Below are positions 1-5,867 of a DNA stretch of 5,998 nt, in pieces (within the stretch, counting starts at the first letter, position 1; each line of letters begins with the position of its first letter). The notes under the pieces are model-generated. The model saw only the letters and a program-made list of their open reading frames with translations. It searched no databases and was not told the DNA's origin. The position numbers and the translations under genes are program-made. The DNA is from Boseongicola sp. SB0662_bin_57 (lineage in GTDB: Bacteria > Pseudomonadota > Alphaproteobacteria > Rhodobacterales > Rhodobacteraceae). The stretch covers positions 1-5,998 of the forward strand of contig VXPN01000504.1 of NCBI GenBank assembly GCA_009839535.1, written 5' to 3'.

Positions 1-1100
1 ACCGTGACGGGGTGCCCTCGGAGAATCCCTTCGCGGTCGATCCGGCCAAGTGGATCGCGAGCCTCTCGGAGCGGTTTGAATCGGCGGATGACCACGACGA
101 GTTCCTGGAGCACGTCAAGATGGAGATGTACGCTGACAAGGTGTTCTGCTTCACGCCAAGGGGCGATGTCGTGAAGCTGCCGCGCGGCGCGACGCCGCTG
201 GACTTTGCATACGCGGTTCACACGCGCATGGGTGACAGCTGCGTTGGCGCGAAGGTTGACGGGGTGCGCGCGCCGCTGTGGACGCGGCTGCGCAACGGGC
301 AGTCTGTGGAGATCATGACGGCCCGGGGCCAGCGCCCCCCGGGCACCTGGATCGACATCGTCGCGACCGGGCGCGCCAAGGCGGCCATCCGCCGCTCGCT
401 GCGCGAGGAGAACCGCGAGCGCTTCCAGAAGCTCGGCCGCGAACTGGTCCGCGTGGCGTTCGACCGCGTCGGCAAGCGTCCCACGGAGAAGGCCTTCACG
501 ACGGCGGCGAAGCAGCTCGGGATGGAGAGCGGCACGGAGCTGCTGGTGCGGATCGGCGCGGCCGAGGTCACCGCAAGGGAGGTCATCAGGACGCTCTATC
601 CCGATCTCGAAGGCAGGTCCGGCGAGGAGGTCGACGAGGCCCGGGCCGTCGTCGGGCTCAAGCCCAGCCAGACGTTCCGCCGCGCCCTCTGCTGCCAGCC
701 TGTCCCGGGCGAGCGGATCGTCGGCATCGCCTACCGCGGCAAGGGCGTGCTGATCCACGCCATCGACTGCGAGACGCTGGCGGAGCTGGAGGAGGATTCC
801 GGCAGATGGGTCGACCTTCACTGGCAGGAGGGCCGGCACCCGCCGGTCCACAGCGTCAGCCTCGACATGACGATCGCCAACGACAGCGGGGTCCTGGGCC
901 GGATCTGCACCCTGATCGGGGAGCAGCGGGCGAACATCTCGGACCTGGTGTTCATCGACAGGAAGCCGGACTTCTACCGCCTCGTTGTCGACGTGGAGCT
1001 TCGCGACGCCGCGCACCTGCACGCGGTGATGCTTGCACTCGAGGCGGACAGCGACGTCGCCGCGCTGGGCAGGCACCGCGACCCGGAACGGAAGCCCTGA
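1..1100 (+). CDS. rsh: Bifunctional (p)ppGpp synthetase/hydrolase (RelA/SpoT, Rsh), C-terminal half; 5' end outside window
   Basis: This is the C-terminal regulatory half of a long RelA/SpoT homologue, the cytoplasmic enzyme that makes and degrades the stringent-response alarmone (p)ppGpp. The frame is open to the window edge (first full codon at 3), so the GTG at 12 is internal and not a start. Numbering from that GTG: a TGS domain lies at about 42-103 (VFCFTPRG, LPRGATPLDFAYAVHT, GQSVEIMT); a helical region follows to about 215; a conserved Cys motif is at 227-253 (CCQPVPGERIVG, then GKGVLIHAIDC); a C-terminal ACT domain is at about 281-355 (NDSGVLGRICTLIGEQRANI). The HD hydrolase and synthetase domains, roughly the first half of a ~700-residue protein, must lie upstream, so catalytic status cannot be judged. 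TGS and ACT domains in this family sense ribosome or acyl-carrier and amino-acid state. The stop is 12 bases before the DUF2062 gene, consistent with one operon. Family assignment is very secure. Confidence 0.95.
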   Translation, partial: RDGVPSENPFAVDPAKWIASLSERFESADDHDEFLEHVKMEMYADKVFCFTPRGDVVKLPRGATPLDFAYAVHTRMGDSCVGAKVDGVRAPLWTRLRNGQSVEIMTARGQRPPGTWIDIVATGRAKAAIRRSLREENRERFQKLGRELVRVAFDRVGKRPTEKAFTTAAKQLGMESGTELLVRIGAAEVTAREVIRTLYPDLEGRSGEEVDEARAVVGLKPSQTFRRALCCQPVPGERIVGIAYRGKGVLIHAIDCETLAELEEDSGRWVDLHWQEGRHPPVHSVSLDMTIANDSGVLGRICTLIGEQRANISDLVFIDRKPDFYRLVVDVELRDAAHLHAVMLALEADSDVAALGRHRDPERKP

Positions 1101-1109
1101 GAGGGAGGG
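1101..1109 (+). promoter_or_regulatory. Ribosome binding site for the GTG start at 1113
   Basis: The purine run GAGGGAGGG begins immediately after the rsh stop codon and ends three bases before the GTG at 1113. It supports that GTG as the true start of the DUF2062 protein and argues for translation from a shared rsh transcript. Confidence 0.7.
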
Positions 1110-1112
1110 TGC

Positions 1113-1760
1113 GTGATCTTCAAGCGACGGAACCCGCGGTCCTATGCCGAGATCGTCAGCGAGAGCGTCTATCCGAGGGGCGGCTGGCAGCGCGCGCTGC
1201 GCTACGTCGCGCTCCGCCTCCGGCGCCTGCCGGACCCGGCGCACAAGATCAGCCGCGGGATCGCGGCCGGGGTCTTCATGTCGTTCACGCCCTTCTTCGG
1301 CCTGCACTTCTTCCTTGCGGCGCTCCTCGCTGTGATGATCCGTGGCAACGTCCTCGCGGCGCTCCTGGCGACGTTCTTCGGCAACCCGCTGACGTTCCCG
1401 CTGATTGCGTCCGTGTCGACGGGCCTCGGCTACTGGATGGTCGGCCAGGAGGGGGTGCCGCTGCCCGACATCGTCTGGGCGTTCGCCGACGCGTCGCTGG
1501 ACTTCTGGCGCAACTTCCTTGCGCTCTTCACGCCCGAGACCGCGAACTGGCGGGGCCTCGGCCTGTTCCTGAAGCAGATATTCGTGCCCTACCTCGTCGG
1601 CGGCCTGACGCTGGGCGTTGCGGCGGGTGCGGCGTCCTACTTCCTTTCGGCGCCGCTGATCGCCGCGTACCAGAAGGCGCGCGTGAACCGCCTCAAGAAG
1701 CGGTTCGCGAAGAAGCGCAAACGCGCGATGGCCAGACGGGCCGGCGCCCCGGCCGAGTAG
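1113..1760 (+). CDS. DUF2062 domain inner-membrane protein
   Basis: A 215-residue protein of the DUF2062 family, whose biochemical function is not established. The N-terminus is basic (MIFKRRNPRS). The domain signature starts near residue 46 with ISRGIAAGVFMSFTPFFGLH and continues through RGNVLAALLATFFGNPLTF, including the family-typical Asn-Pro-x-Thr motif at about 91-94. Hydrophobic segments at about 49-75, 79-110 and 156-186 indicate an integral inner-membrane protein. The last 30 residues form a strongly basic tail (KKRFAKKRKRAMARR), probably cytoplasmic. The GTG start is chosen because a strong ribosome binding site precedes it and no ATG in frame lies close by. Its position 12 bases behind rsh is, as I recall, conserved in Rhodobacterales, usually followed by pdxJ and acpS; here those genes do not follow. 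Family call is firm, role unknown. Confidence 0.9.
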   Translation: MIFKRRNPRSYAEIVSESVYPRGGWQRALRYVALRLRRLPDPAHKISRGIAAGVFMSFTPFFGLHFFLAALLAVMIRGNVLAALLATFFGNPLTFPLIASVSTGLGYWMVGQEGVPLPDIVWAFADASLDFWRNFLALFTPETANWRGLGLFLKQIFVPYLVGGLTLGVAAGAASYFLSAPLIAAYQKARVNRLKKRFAKKRKRAMARRAGAPAE

Positions 1761-1788
1761 GGCGCGGGCCGCGACGGGCAGGAAAGGC

Positions 1789-1817
1789 GCGAGGGTTCCG
1801 CAGGGAAACGCCCTCGC
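1789..1817 (+). terminator. Hairpin downstream of DUF2062 gene, possible transcript end
   Basis: GCGAGGG (1789-1795) pairs perfectly with CCCTCGC (1811-1817). Inside it TTCC (1796-1799) can pair with GGAA (1804-1807), leaving a small loop and a three-base bulge. It lies 28 bases past the DUF2062 stop, a plausible place for the rsh operon to end. There is no T-tract after it, so it is not a classical intrinsic terminator; it may only protect a 3' end or be incidental in GC-rich DNA. Confidence 0.3.
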
Positions 1818-2101
1818 CCGGCACCCCCTTCCCAAGCGCGTGGCCGGACGCGGCGGGCCTTGATGCGCAAGCCGGGCGAAAACCACTGTTCCCGCGCCGC
1901 CGGACGGATCGGTCCTGCGGGCTTCTTGACAGGCGCGAAAAGAGCGGAGGTGTTCTGGATGGCAATGCAGACTGGCAGTTATGCGGTTTGGCGCACGCAG
2001 TCTCGGGCCGCTAGACATTGAAAGAGTGGCATCAGGCAAAGGGCAAGTTTCAATGTGGCACGGAGGCAACATGAATCTTCAGGACGCACTTTCGTGCCAA
2101 C

Positions 2102-2125
2102 AAAGTCCCTTGACTTTTGGGACTT
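2102..2125. repeat. Overlapping inverted repeats, possible operator
   Basis: AAGTCCC at 2103-2109 is mirrored exactly by GGGACTT at 2119-2125 across nine bases. Nested in it, AAAGTC at 2102-2107 is mirrored by GACTTT at 2112-2117 across four bases. The two dyads share the left arm, so they are alternative pairings or protein-binding half-sites. They surround a TTGACT that could be a -35 element, 107-130 bases before the lipoprotein start. A repressor site is a reasonable inference; no known operator consensus was recognised. Confidence 0.4.
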
Positions 2126-2139
2126 GTGATTCGCATAAC
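2110..2139 (+). promoter_or_regulatory. Candidate sigma-70 type promoter of the lipoprotein gene
   Basis: TTGACT (2110-2115) matches the -35 consensus at five of six positions, and CATAAC (2134-2139) matches the -10 consensus at four of six, with an 18-base spacer. It lies about 90 bases before the ATG at 2232 in the locally AT-richer leader, and the -35 falls inside the inverted repeats. The -10 is weak and promoters of this group are variable, so this is tentative. Confidence 0.35.
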
Positions 2140-2221
2140 GACCATGCCCGGTTTTCGCAGGTTCTGTGTCCAAGTTGCTTATGTCGTAGATTCGGTGCAG
2201 AACAGACAAAGCAACGTAAAC

Positions 2222-2225
2222 GAGG
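2222..2225 (+). promoter_or_regulatory. Ribosome binding site for the lipoprotein at 2232
   Basis: GAGG with a six-base spacer to the ATG at 2232. It fixes the start just ahead of a well-formed lipoprotein signal peptide. Confidence 0.55.
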
Positions 2226-2231
2226 TCAGAC

Positions 2232-3713
2232 ATGACGCAATCAAAATTTCTTATCCGGACCTCCGGCGCACTAGCGCTTGTGGCGCTGCTGAGCGCATGC
2301 GGCGGGTCGGACAATACACCGACGGAGCCGGAACCCACAACGCCAACTGAGCCTCCCGCGCTTGAAACCGCGGTCGACGCTCAGAGAGCCGCCGCCGCTG
2401 CAAGCATGAAGGCCGCGGAGTTGCTGGCCGCCGCCGTGAAGGCAAGCACTGCCACGGTCGCGACTGGTGTTGCGCATGCTGTCGACGGCAGTTCGCAAGG
2501 TGCATACGACAACGTCATGACCGTCCTTGGGGCCACCGCGCTGATTGAAGCCGAGCGCATGAAGGCCGCCAATGCTGTCATGGCAATCAAGGGCATCGAC
2601 ACTTCCGGCATGTCGGCTGACGAGAAGGCCAGAATCGCCAACATCCTCGAAAATGCGGAAGAGGACCTGGCGGAGATCGTGGCCATTCAGAACGCCAAGG
2701 GCGCTGGTTCCTTGGCCATGGCCGTCGCGGACGTGAAGGCCGGATCGGCACTCGACGACTCCAACGCCAAGATCGCAAGGGCCAAGGCCGATGGAGTGGC
2801 GATGGCAGTCGAGACCGCCATCGGCAACGTCATCACCGCTGGCCTTGGCTCTCTTGCCACTGACGCGAATGATGCGGTCATGATGACGCCGCATGCGGGC
2901 ATGACATTCAAGGACATCACGGGATCTGCCAGAATGGCGGCAACGATGATCGGAGACTTCGCCGAAGGCGGCACCGCCCGAACGGATTTGGGTACAGCCA
3001 CTGCCTCAGGTGCCTCGCAAGCAACAGCATATAAGGGCATTCCAGGCAACCTGATCTGCTTTTCCGCAACGTGCAGCGTCGGTACCGACGGGAAGATCAC
3101 CGGCGACGTGCAGTTCGCCCCGACCAATCCAGGTGCGTACTACGTGATGGCGTCGGCCGGTGCCGACTACACCCCCCTGACGAATGTCGGCAACTACGGC
3201 TACTGGCTGAATGCTGCAGACGACGCCATAAGCCTGCGCGCTGACAGCCCATCGACCGGTCTACTTTGGACTCGCGATGCTGATACGACAGATACCACGG
3301 TCGATGATGTCGAGGCGAGCTACAGCGGTATGGCTGGCGGATTTTCGGAACGGACAGTCGGAACGGGCGACAACGCGAAGCAAAGTTCCGGCGAGTTCAC
3401 TGCCAACGTCATGCTGAATGCCACATTTGGCCAGAACAACTATGACATGAACGGCTCGATCAGCGGGTTTGCTGGAGGCAGTCACGTGAACCCGGACTGG
3501 TATGTCCGTCTGGACGAGGTGAACGACCGAACCGGCGACATCGACAATGGTGCCATATCCAGCGCCAGCATGCCCGGCAAGGAGGACGCCACCACCGGCG
3601 CGTGGACAGCCACTGCCTACGGCGCATCTGGAGAGCGTCCCAGCGGCTTTGTGGGTGCCTTCCATGCCACCTTCGACGACGGCACTGCAGCGGGCGTCTA
3701 CAGCGCCGACTGA
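2232..3713 (+). CDS. Surface lipoprotein with TbpB-like C-terminal barrel region, probable Slam client
   Basis: A 493-residue predicted lipoprotein. Residues 1-22 form a type II signal peptide (MTQSKFLIRT then a hydrophobic core) ending in lipobox LSAC, with Cys23 as the lipidated residue and Gly-Gly-Ser after it, so outer-membrane sorting is likely. Residues 24-42 are a Pro/Thr/Glu tether. Residues about 43-215 are Ala-rich and helical, with recurring MKAA elements (59-62, 110-113). From about 265 the protein becomes beta-rich: a GIPGNLICFSATC stretch with Cys276 and Cys281, the only cysteines besides Cys23 and a plausible disulfide; NYGYWL at 321-326; YSGMAGGFSER; GSISGFAGG; and the ending ERPSGFVGAFHATFDDGTAAGVY. 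That ending, Gly-x-hydrophobic-Gly-x-Phe-x-Ala, resembles the last strands of the eight-stranded barrel in transferrin-binding protein B-type lipoproteins. Such proteins are displayed by Slam, and a Slam-like gene follows. The ligand is unknown. The lipoprotein call is secure; the barrel family is a motif-based judgement. Confidence 0.8.
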   Translation: MTQSKFLIRTSGALALVALLSACGGSDNTPTEPEPTTPTEPPALETAVDAQRAAAAASMKAAELLAAAVKASTATVATGVAHAVDGSSQGAYDNVMTVLGATALIEAERMKAANAVMAIKGIDTSGMSADEKARIANILENAEEDLAEIVAIQNAKGAGSLAMAVADVKAGSALDDSNAKIARAKADGVAMAVETAIGNVITAGLGSLATDANDAVMMTPHAGMTFKDITGSARMAATMIGDFAEGGTARTDLGTATASGASQATAYKGIPGNLICFSATCSVGTDGKITGDVQFAPTNPGAYYVMASAGADYTPLTNVGNYGYWLNAADDAISLRADSPSTGLLWTRDADTTDTTVDDVEASYSGMAGGFSERTVGTGDNAKQSSGEFTANVMLNATFGQNNYDMNGSISGFAGGSHVNPDWYVRLDEVNDRTGDIDNGAISSASMPGKEDATTGAWTATAYGASGERPSGFVGAFHATFDDGTAAGVYSAD

Positions 3714-3757
3714 TCCGCGCCCCTGGCAGGGATCAAATCTGCTGCAAACCTGAGAGG

Positions 3758-3792
3758 CCCCGCCGCGTTCTGCGCGGCGGGGTTTCGCTTTT
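3758..3792 (+). terminator. Intrinsic terminator after the lipoprotein gene
   Basis: A perfect 10-bp stem, CCCCGCCGCG (3758-3767) with CGCGGCGGGG (3773-3782), a five-base loop, then TTTCGCTTTT. It starts 44 bases past the stop at 3711-3713. This is the clearest terminator in the window. It implies that most transcription of the lipoprotein gene ends before the Slam-like gene, leaving Slam to its own promoter or to read-through. Confidence 0.85.
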
Positions 3793-3834
3793 CCGGCGAT
3801 TGTCACTGGAATGCCAGCAACGCGAGCATGTCGG

Positions 3835-3980
3835 GATTTCTGCCACGCAGGCCGTCCGCTTCCAATCGAACAAATCGTTCATCAGTTGTCCAAGGAGCAG
3901 CACCTAAGTGCCACGATGCTGTTGCTGCCAGAGAGCGACCAGCGGGCGCCAGCCTTCTTCATGCGCCAGCGGATCTTCGA
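3835..3980 (-). pseudogene. Degraded transposase C-terminal fragment (possibly ISKra4-like)
   Basis: Read on the minus strand from 3980 to 3885, the translation contains RMKKAGARWSLSGSNSIVAL followed by RCCSLDN and a TGA stop (3882-3884). In another frame just past the stop the strand reads NDLFDWKRTA. This resembles the conserved C-terminal pattern I recall from a transposase family, Lys-x-x-Gly-x-Arg-Trp-Ser-x-x-Gly-x-x-x-Ile-x-Ala-Leu-Arg-Cys, then Phe-Asp/Glu-x-(Phe/Trp)-Trp. The stop plus frame change would make it a decayed remnant. No catalytic region, terminal inverted repeat or target duplication was found. The family label is from memory and uncertain; a chance reading frame in GC-rich DNA is the main alternative. 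Confidence 0.4.
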
Positions 3981-4191
3981 TTTGCGGCCTCTGGCGGCGG
4001 TTCTGACGTCAAGTCCGATCAAGATGGAGCGGGGGTTCGTGATGCCGGGAGCGTTGCTGAGCTTGCTCCACGCATTGATGCGACCGGAAGGGCGTGACAC
4101 CAGGGAAAGGGGACAGTTTTGTGTTGCCCTGTGATCCCATTCGGCCTTGCGGGTCTGTCGCGTTCAGGGCACGAACAGGTCACAAGGAATG

Positions 4192-4197
4192 AAGGGG
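4192..4197 (+). promoter_or_regulatory. Ribosome binding site deciding the Slam start
   Basis: AAGGGG with a six-base spacer to the ATG at 4204. The alternative in-frame starts are worse: the ATG at 4189 has AAGGA touching it, and the TTG at 4147 would add a polar stretch ahead of the signal peptide. Confidence 0.6.
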
Positions 4198-4203
4198 ATT
4201 CGC

Positions 4204-5601
4204 ATGCGCACTGGCTTGAACTTCGCCTCTCTTCTATTGGGGGCCGTGCTGACAGGGTTGCTGTTCATTCCGGCGGGGTCGGCTGATGGGCAGGACAGTG
4301 CTGCGGTGATGCAGGCGGCCACCGATTCGGCGGATGCGCAGATCGGGAAGGCAGCCGCGCTTCTCGGCGACGGCCAGTGGGAGGCGGCGTTCGCCATCCT
4401 CCGTCCCGTGGCAGCCCGCGATCCGCGCGCGGGCACGCTGCTGTTCGAGACCGGCATGGCCACCCTTGGCGCCGCCCATCGTCCCGGGATTGGCGAGGCC
4501 GAGCGCGATGCGCTTCTGGACGTTTCCATCGCCGCGTTTCGGGCCCTTCTCGCCGCCAATCCCGATCTGACCCGGGCCCGGCTCGAACTGGGCAGAGCCT
4601 TCTTTCTGAAGGGCCAGGACGGCTTGGCCCGGCGACAGTTCGAACGGGTTCTGGCCGGAGACGTTCCTGCACCTGTCGTGGCGAACGTCAACCGCTTTCT
4701 GGCCGAGATCCGGGCCCGCCGCCGCTGGTCCGCGCATGGCGGGATCGGGCTGGCCCCGGACACCAACATCGGCGCGGCACCGGCCCAGGAGGCACAACTG
4801 GTCGACACGCCCTTTGGGCGGCTTCCTTTCACCCCCGATGAAAAGCCGACCTCCGGGGTGGGTGTGCTCCTCTGGGGCGGATGGGAATACCAGCAGCCGC
4901 TGGGCGAACGCACGCGGCTGCGCTTCGGCGGCAATGTATCGCGCAGAGAATATGCGGGCAGCCGCTTCGACAGGATGACGCTCGGCGCTCAGGCAGGACC
5001 ACGCTGGCTTATTGCGCCCGGCACGGAAGCGAGCCTGCTCGCGTTGGCAAGCCGTCACTGGCAAGGGTCAAGCGTGTCCCATGACGAACTGGGGTTCCGT
5101 ATCGAGGGACGGCATAGCCGCGGGCGCAGAACCCTGCTGAACTTCAATGGCTCCTGGCGCGAGCGCAGCTGGAACGACCAGCCTGACTGGGATGGCCCTA
5201 TCGTCAACCTCGGTTTCGGCGCTCGCTACCAGGCCACGCCTGCCTTGTTCCTGAACGCTTCCGTGTTCGGGGAACGTGACCGTTCGGATCTGGCATCTCG
5301 GCGAAACAAGTCCTACGGCCTGAGCATTGGGGCCAGCCGCGACCTGTCCCGAGGGTTCACGGTCGGGCTGGATGCCTCGCTGAGCCGGGCCCGGTACGAC
5401 GAGATCGGATTCTCGACCACGGACAGGGGGCGGCGCGAGGACCGGACGACGGGCCTGAGCGTGAACCTGACCAAGCGCGACCTGACGATCGGCGGGTTCA
5501 GCCCGCGCCTGACGCTGGGCCATTCAGCGCGCCGCTCGAATGCCGTCTTCCAGGACTACGAGCGCAGCTATGGCGAGATCAGCTTCGTGAGGCAGTTCTG
5601 A
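4204..5601 (+). CDS. Slam-family outer-membrane protein (surface lipoprotein assembly modulator, DUF560)
   Basis: A 465-residue protein from the ATG at 4204. Residues 1-28 form a Sec signal peptide (MRTGLNFASLLLGAVLTGLL, cleavage near SADG/Q). Residues about 45-170 are helical and TPR-like (AAFAILRPVAARDP; ARLELGRAFFLKGQDGLARR), a periplasmic region. From about 174 (RRRWSAHGGIGLAPDTNIG) to the end the sequence alternates like a transmembrane beta-barrel and finishes in Phe465, the usual outer-membrane protein signature. The order signal, TPR, RRxW...G...D(T/S)NI motif and C-terminal barrel with late RRSN and YERSY elements fits Slam proteins. In Neisseria, Slam1 and Slam2 carry lipoproteins such as TbpB, LbpB, fHbp and HpuA to the cell surface. 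Length is close to the usual ~480-500 residues. The lipoprotein gene upstream and the lipoprotein start downstream support this role. Other TPR-barrel outer-membrane proteins are the alternative. Confidence 0.85.
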   Translation: MRTGLNFASLLLGAVLTGLLFIPAGSADGQDSAAVMQAATDSADAQIGKAAALLGDGQWEAAFAILRPVAARDPRAGTLLFETGMATLGAAHRPGIGEAERDALLDVSIAAFRALLAANPDLTRARLELGRAFFLKGQDGLARRQFERVLAGDVPAPVVANVNRFLAEIRARRRWSAHGGIGLAPDTNIGAAPAQEAQLVDTPFGRLPFTPDEKPTSGVGVLLWGGWEYQQPLGERTRLRFGGNVSRREYAGSRFDRMTLGAQAGPRWLIAPGTEASLLALASRHWQGSSVSHDELGFRIEGRHSRGRRTLLNFNGSWRERSWNDQPDWDGPIVNLGFGARYQATPALFLNASVFGERDRSDLASRRNKSYGLSIGASRDLSRGFTVGLDASLSRARYDEIGFSTTDRGRREDRTTGLSVNLTKRDLTIGGFSPRLTLGHSARRSNAVFQDYERSYGEISFVRQF

Positions 5602-5852
5602 ACGGAGAGTGTCCTGTCACCGTGGTTGACAACGCCGCGGATGAGCCGATGCCTGAACAATCGCGGTGAATGCAGCAGGACCTGTCCGGTCCCGAAACCC
5701 GCATGAGCGGGCTGACGTAGGGACATGGGTCACGCCAAGATCATCACGTCTCCAGTTTCGCAATGAATCCACTACCCGGACGGACTGGATGGGCCGCATC
5801 AAGCGCTGCCTTGATCTGGCGAAGACCCTTGGTGGCCCGTGACGTAAGGGAT

Positions 5853-5858
5853 GAGGAG
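5853..5858 (+). promoter_or_regulatory. Ribosome binding site for the lipoprotein at 5868
   Basis: GAGGAG with a nine-base spacer to the ATG at 5868. The ATG at 5851 runs into a TGA after six codons, and the in-frame ATG at 5892 has no comparable site, so 5868 is preferred. Confidence 0.55.
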
Positions 5859-5867
5859 CCTGCGGCG

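Larger units (their letters stand above)
1761..2231. other. Intergenic region without a convincing gene; sharp GC drop
   Basis: The first ~215 bases are very GC-rich (about 78% at 1801-1860) and contain one strong hairpin at 1789-1817. From about 1980 the composition falls to about 52%, 50% and 43% GC in the successive 60-base blocks from 2041 to 2220. Short open frames on both strands have no recognisable family motif and no good ribosome binding site. The AT-richer part carries the probable promoter and inverted repeats for the lipoprotein gene. The change of composition could mark a junction between old and acquired DNA, or simply a regulatory leader. Confidence 0.6.
3793..4203. other. Region between lipoprotein and Slam genes without an intact gene
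   Basis: About 410 bases lie between the terminator and the Slam start. Short open frames run on both strands but none has a convincing start site and a family match. The minus strand at 3835-3980 carries a probable transposase fragment, listed separately. The remainder up to 4203 must contain the Slam leader. No -35/-10 pair of good quality was found; AAGGGG at 4192-4197 is the ribosome binding site. Confidence 0.5.

Noticed and set aside
1926..1931. Perfect TTGACA as a promoter -35 upstream of the lipoprotein gene
   Set aside because: No acceptable -10 lies 16-19 bases downstream; the sequence there is GGTGTT-like, and the start codon is 300 bases away.
278..2014. Very long plus-strand open frame (578 codons) overlapping rsh and the DUF2062 gene
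   Set aside because: It is out of frame with two clear family matches, is dominated by Arg, Gly, Pro and Ala as expected of a shadow frame in GC-rich coding DNA, and has no motif of its own.
1981..2235. 84-codon plus-strand open frame before the lipoprotein gene
   Set aside because: No recognisable motif and no good ribosome binding site; it overlaps the probable promoter and the start of the lipoprotein gene.
2271..2894. 207-codon minus-strand open frame antisense to the lipoprotein
   Set aside because: The opposite plus-strand frame has a lipoprotein signal, a good start site and a coherent domain order; the antisense product is low-complexity and unmatched.
3261..3806. 181-codon minus-strand open frame crossing the lipoprotein 3' end and the terminator
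   Set aside because: It begins beyond the intrinsic terminator stem and has no family features; it reflects the base composition of the sense gene.
3811..4134. 107-codon plus-strand open frame between lipoprotein and Slam genes
   Set aside because: No convincing ribosome binding site or family motif, and its opposite strand better resembles a transposase fragment.
4147..4203. Upstream TTG (4147) or ATG (4189) as the Slam start
   Set aside because: TTG 4147 puts 19 polar and charged residues before the signal peptide; ATG 4189 has its purine-rich site touching the codon. ATG 4204 has AAGGGG at good spacing.
4234..5064. 276-codon minus-strand open frame antisense to the Slam-like gene
   Set aside because: The sense frame shows signal peptide, TPR-like and barrel regions; the antisense translation is an Arg/Pro/Ala-rich shadow.
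5626..5631. Perfect TTGACA as a promoter for the second lipoprotein
   Set aside because: The hexamers at the right distance (for example ATGCCT) are poor -10 matches, so only the -35 half is supported.
5698..5711. CCCGC-ATGA-GCGGG hairpin as terminator of the Slam-like gene
   Set aside because: The stem is only five base pairs, it lies about 100 bases past the stop, and no T-tract follows.
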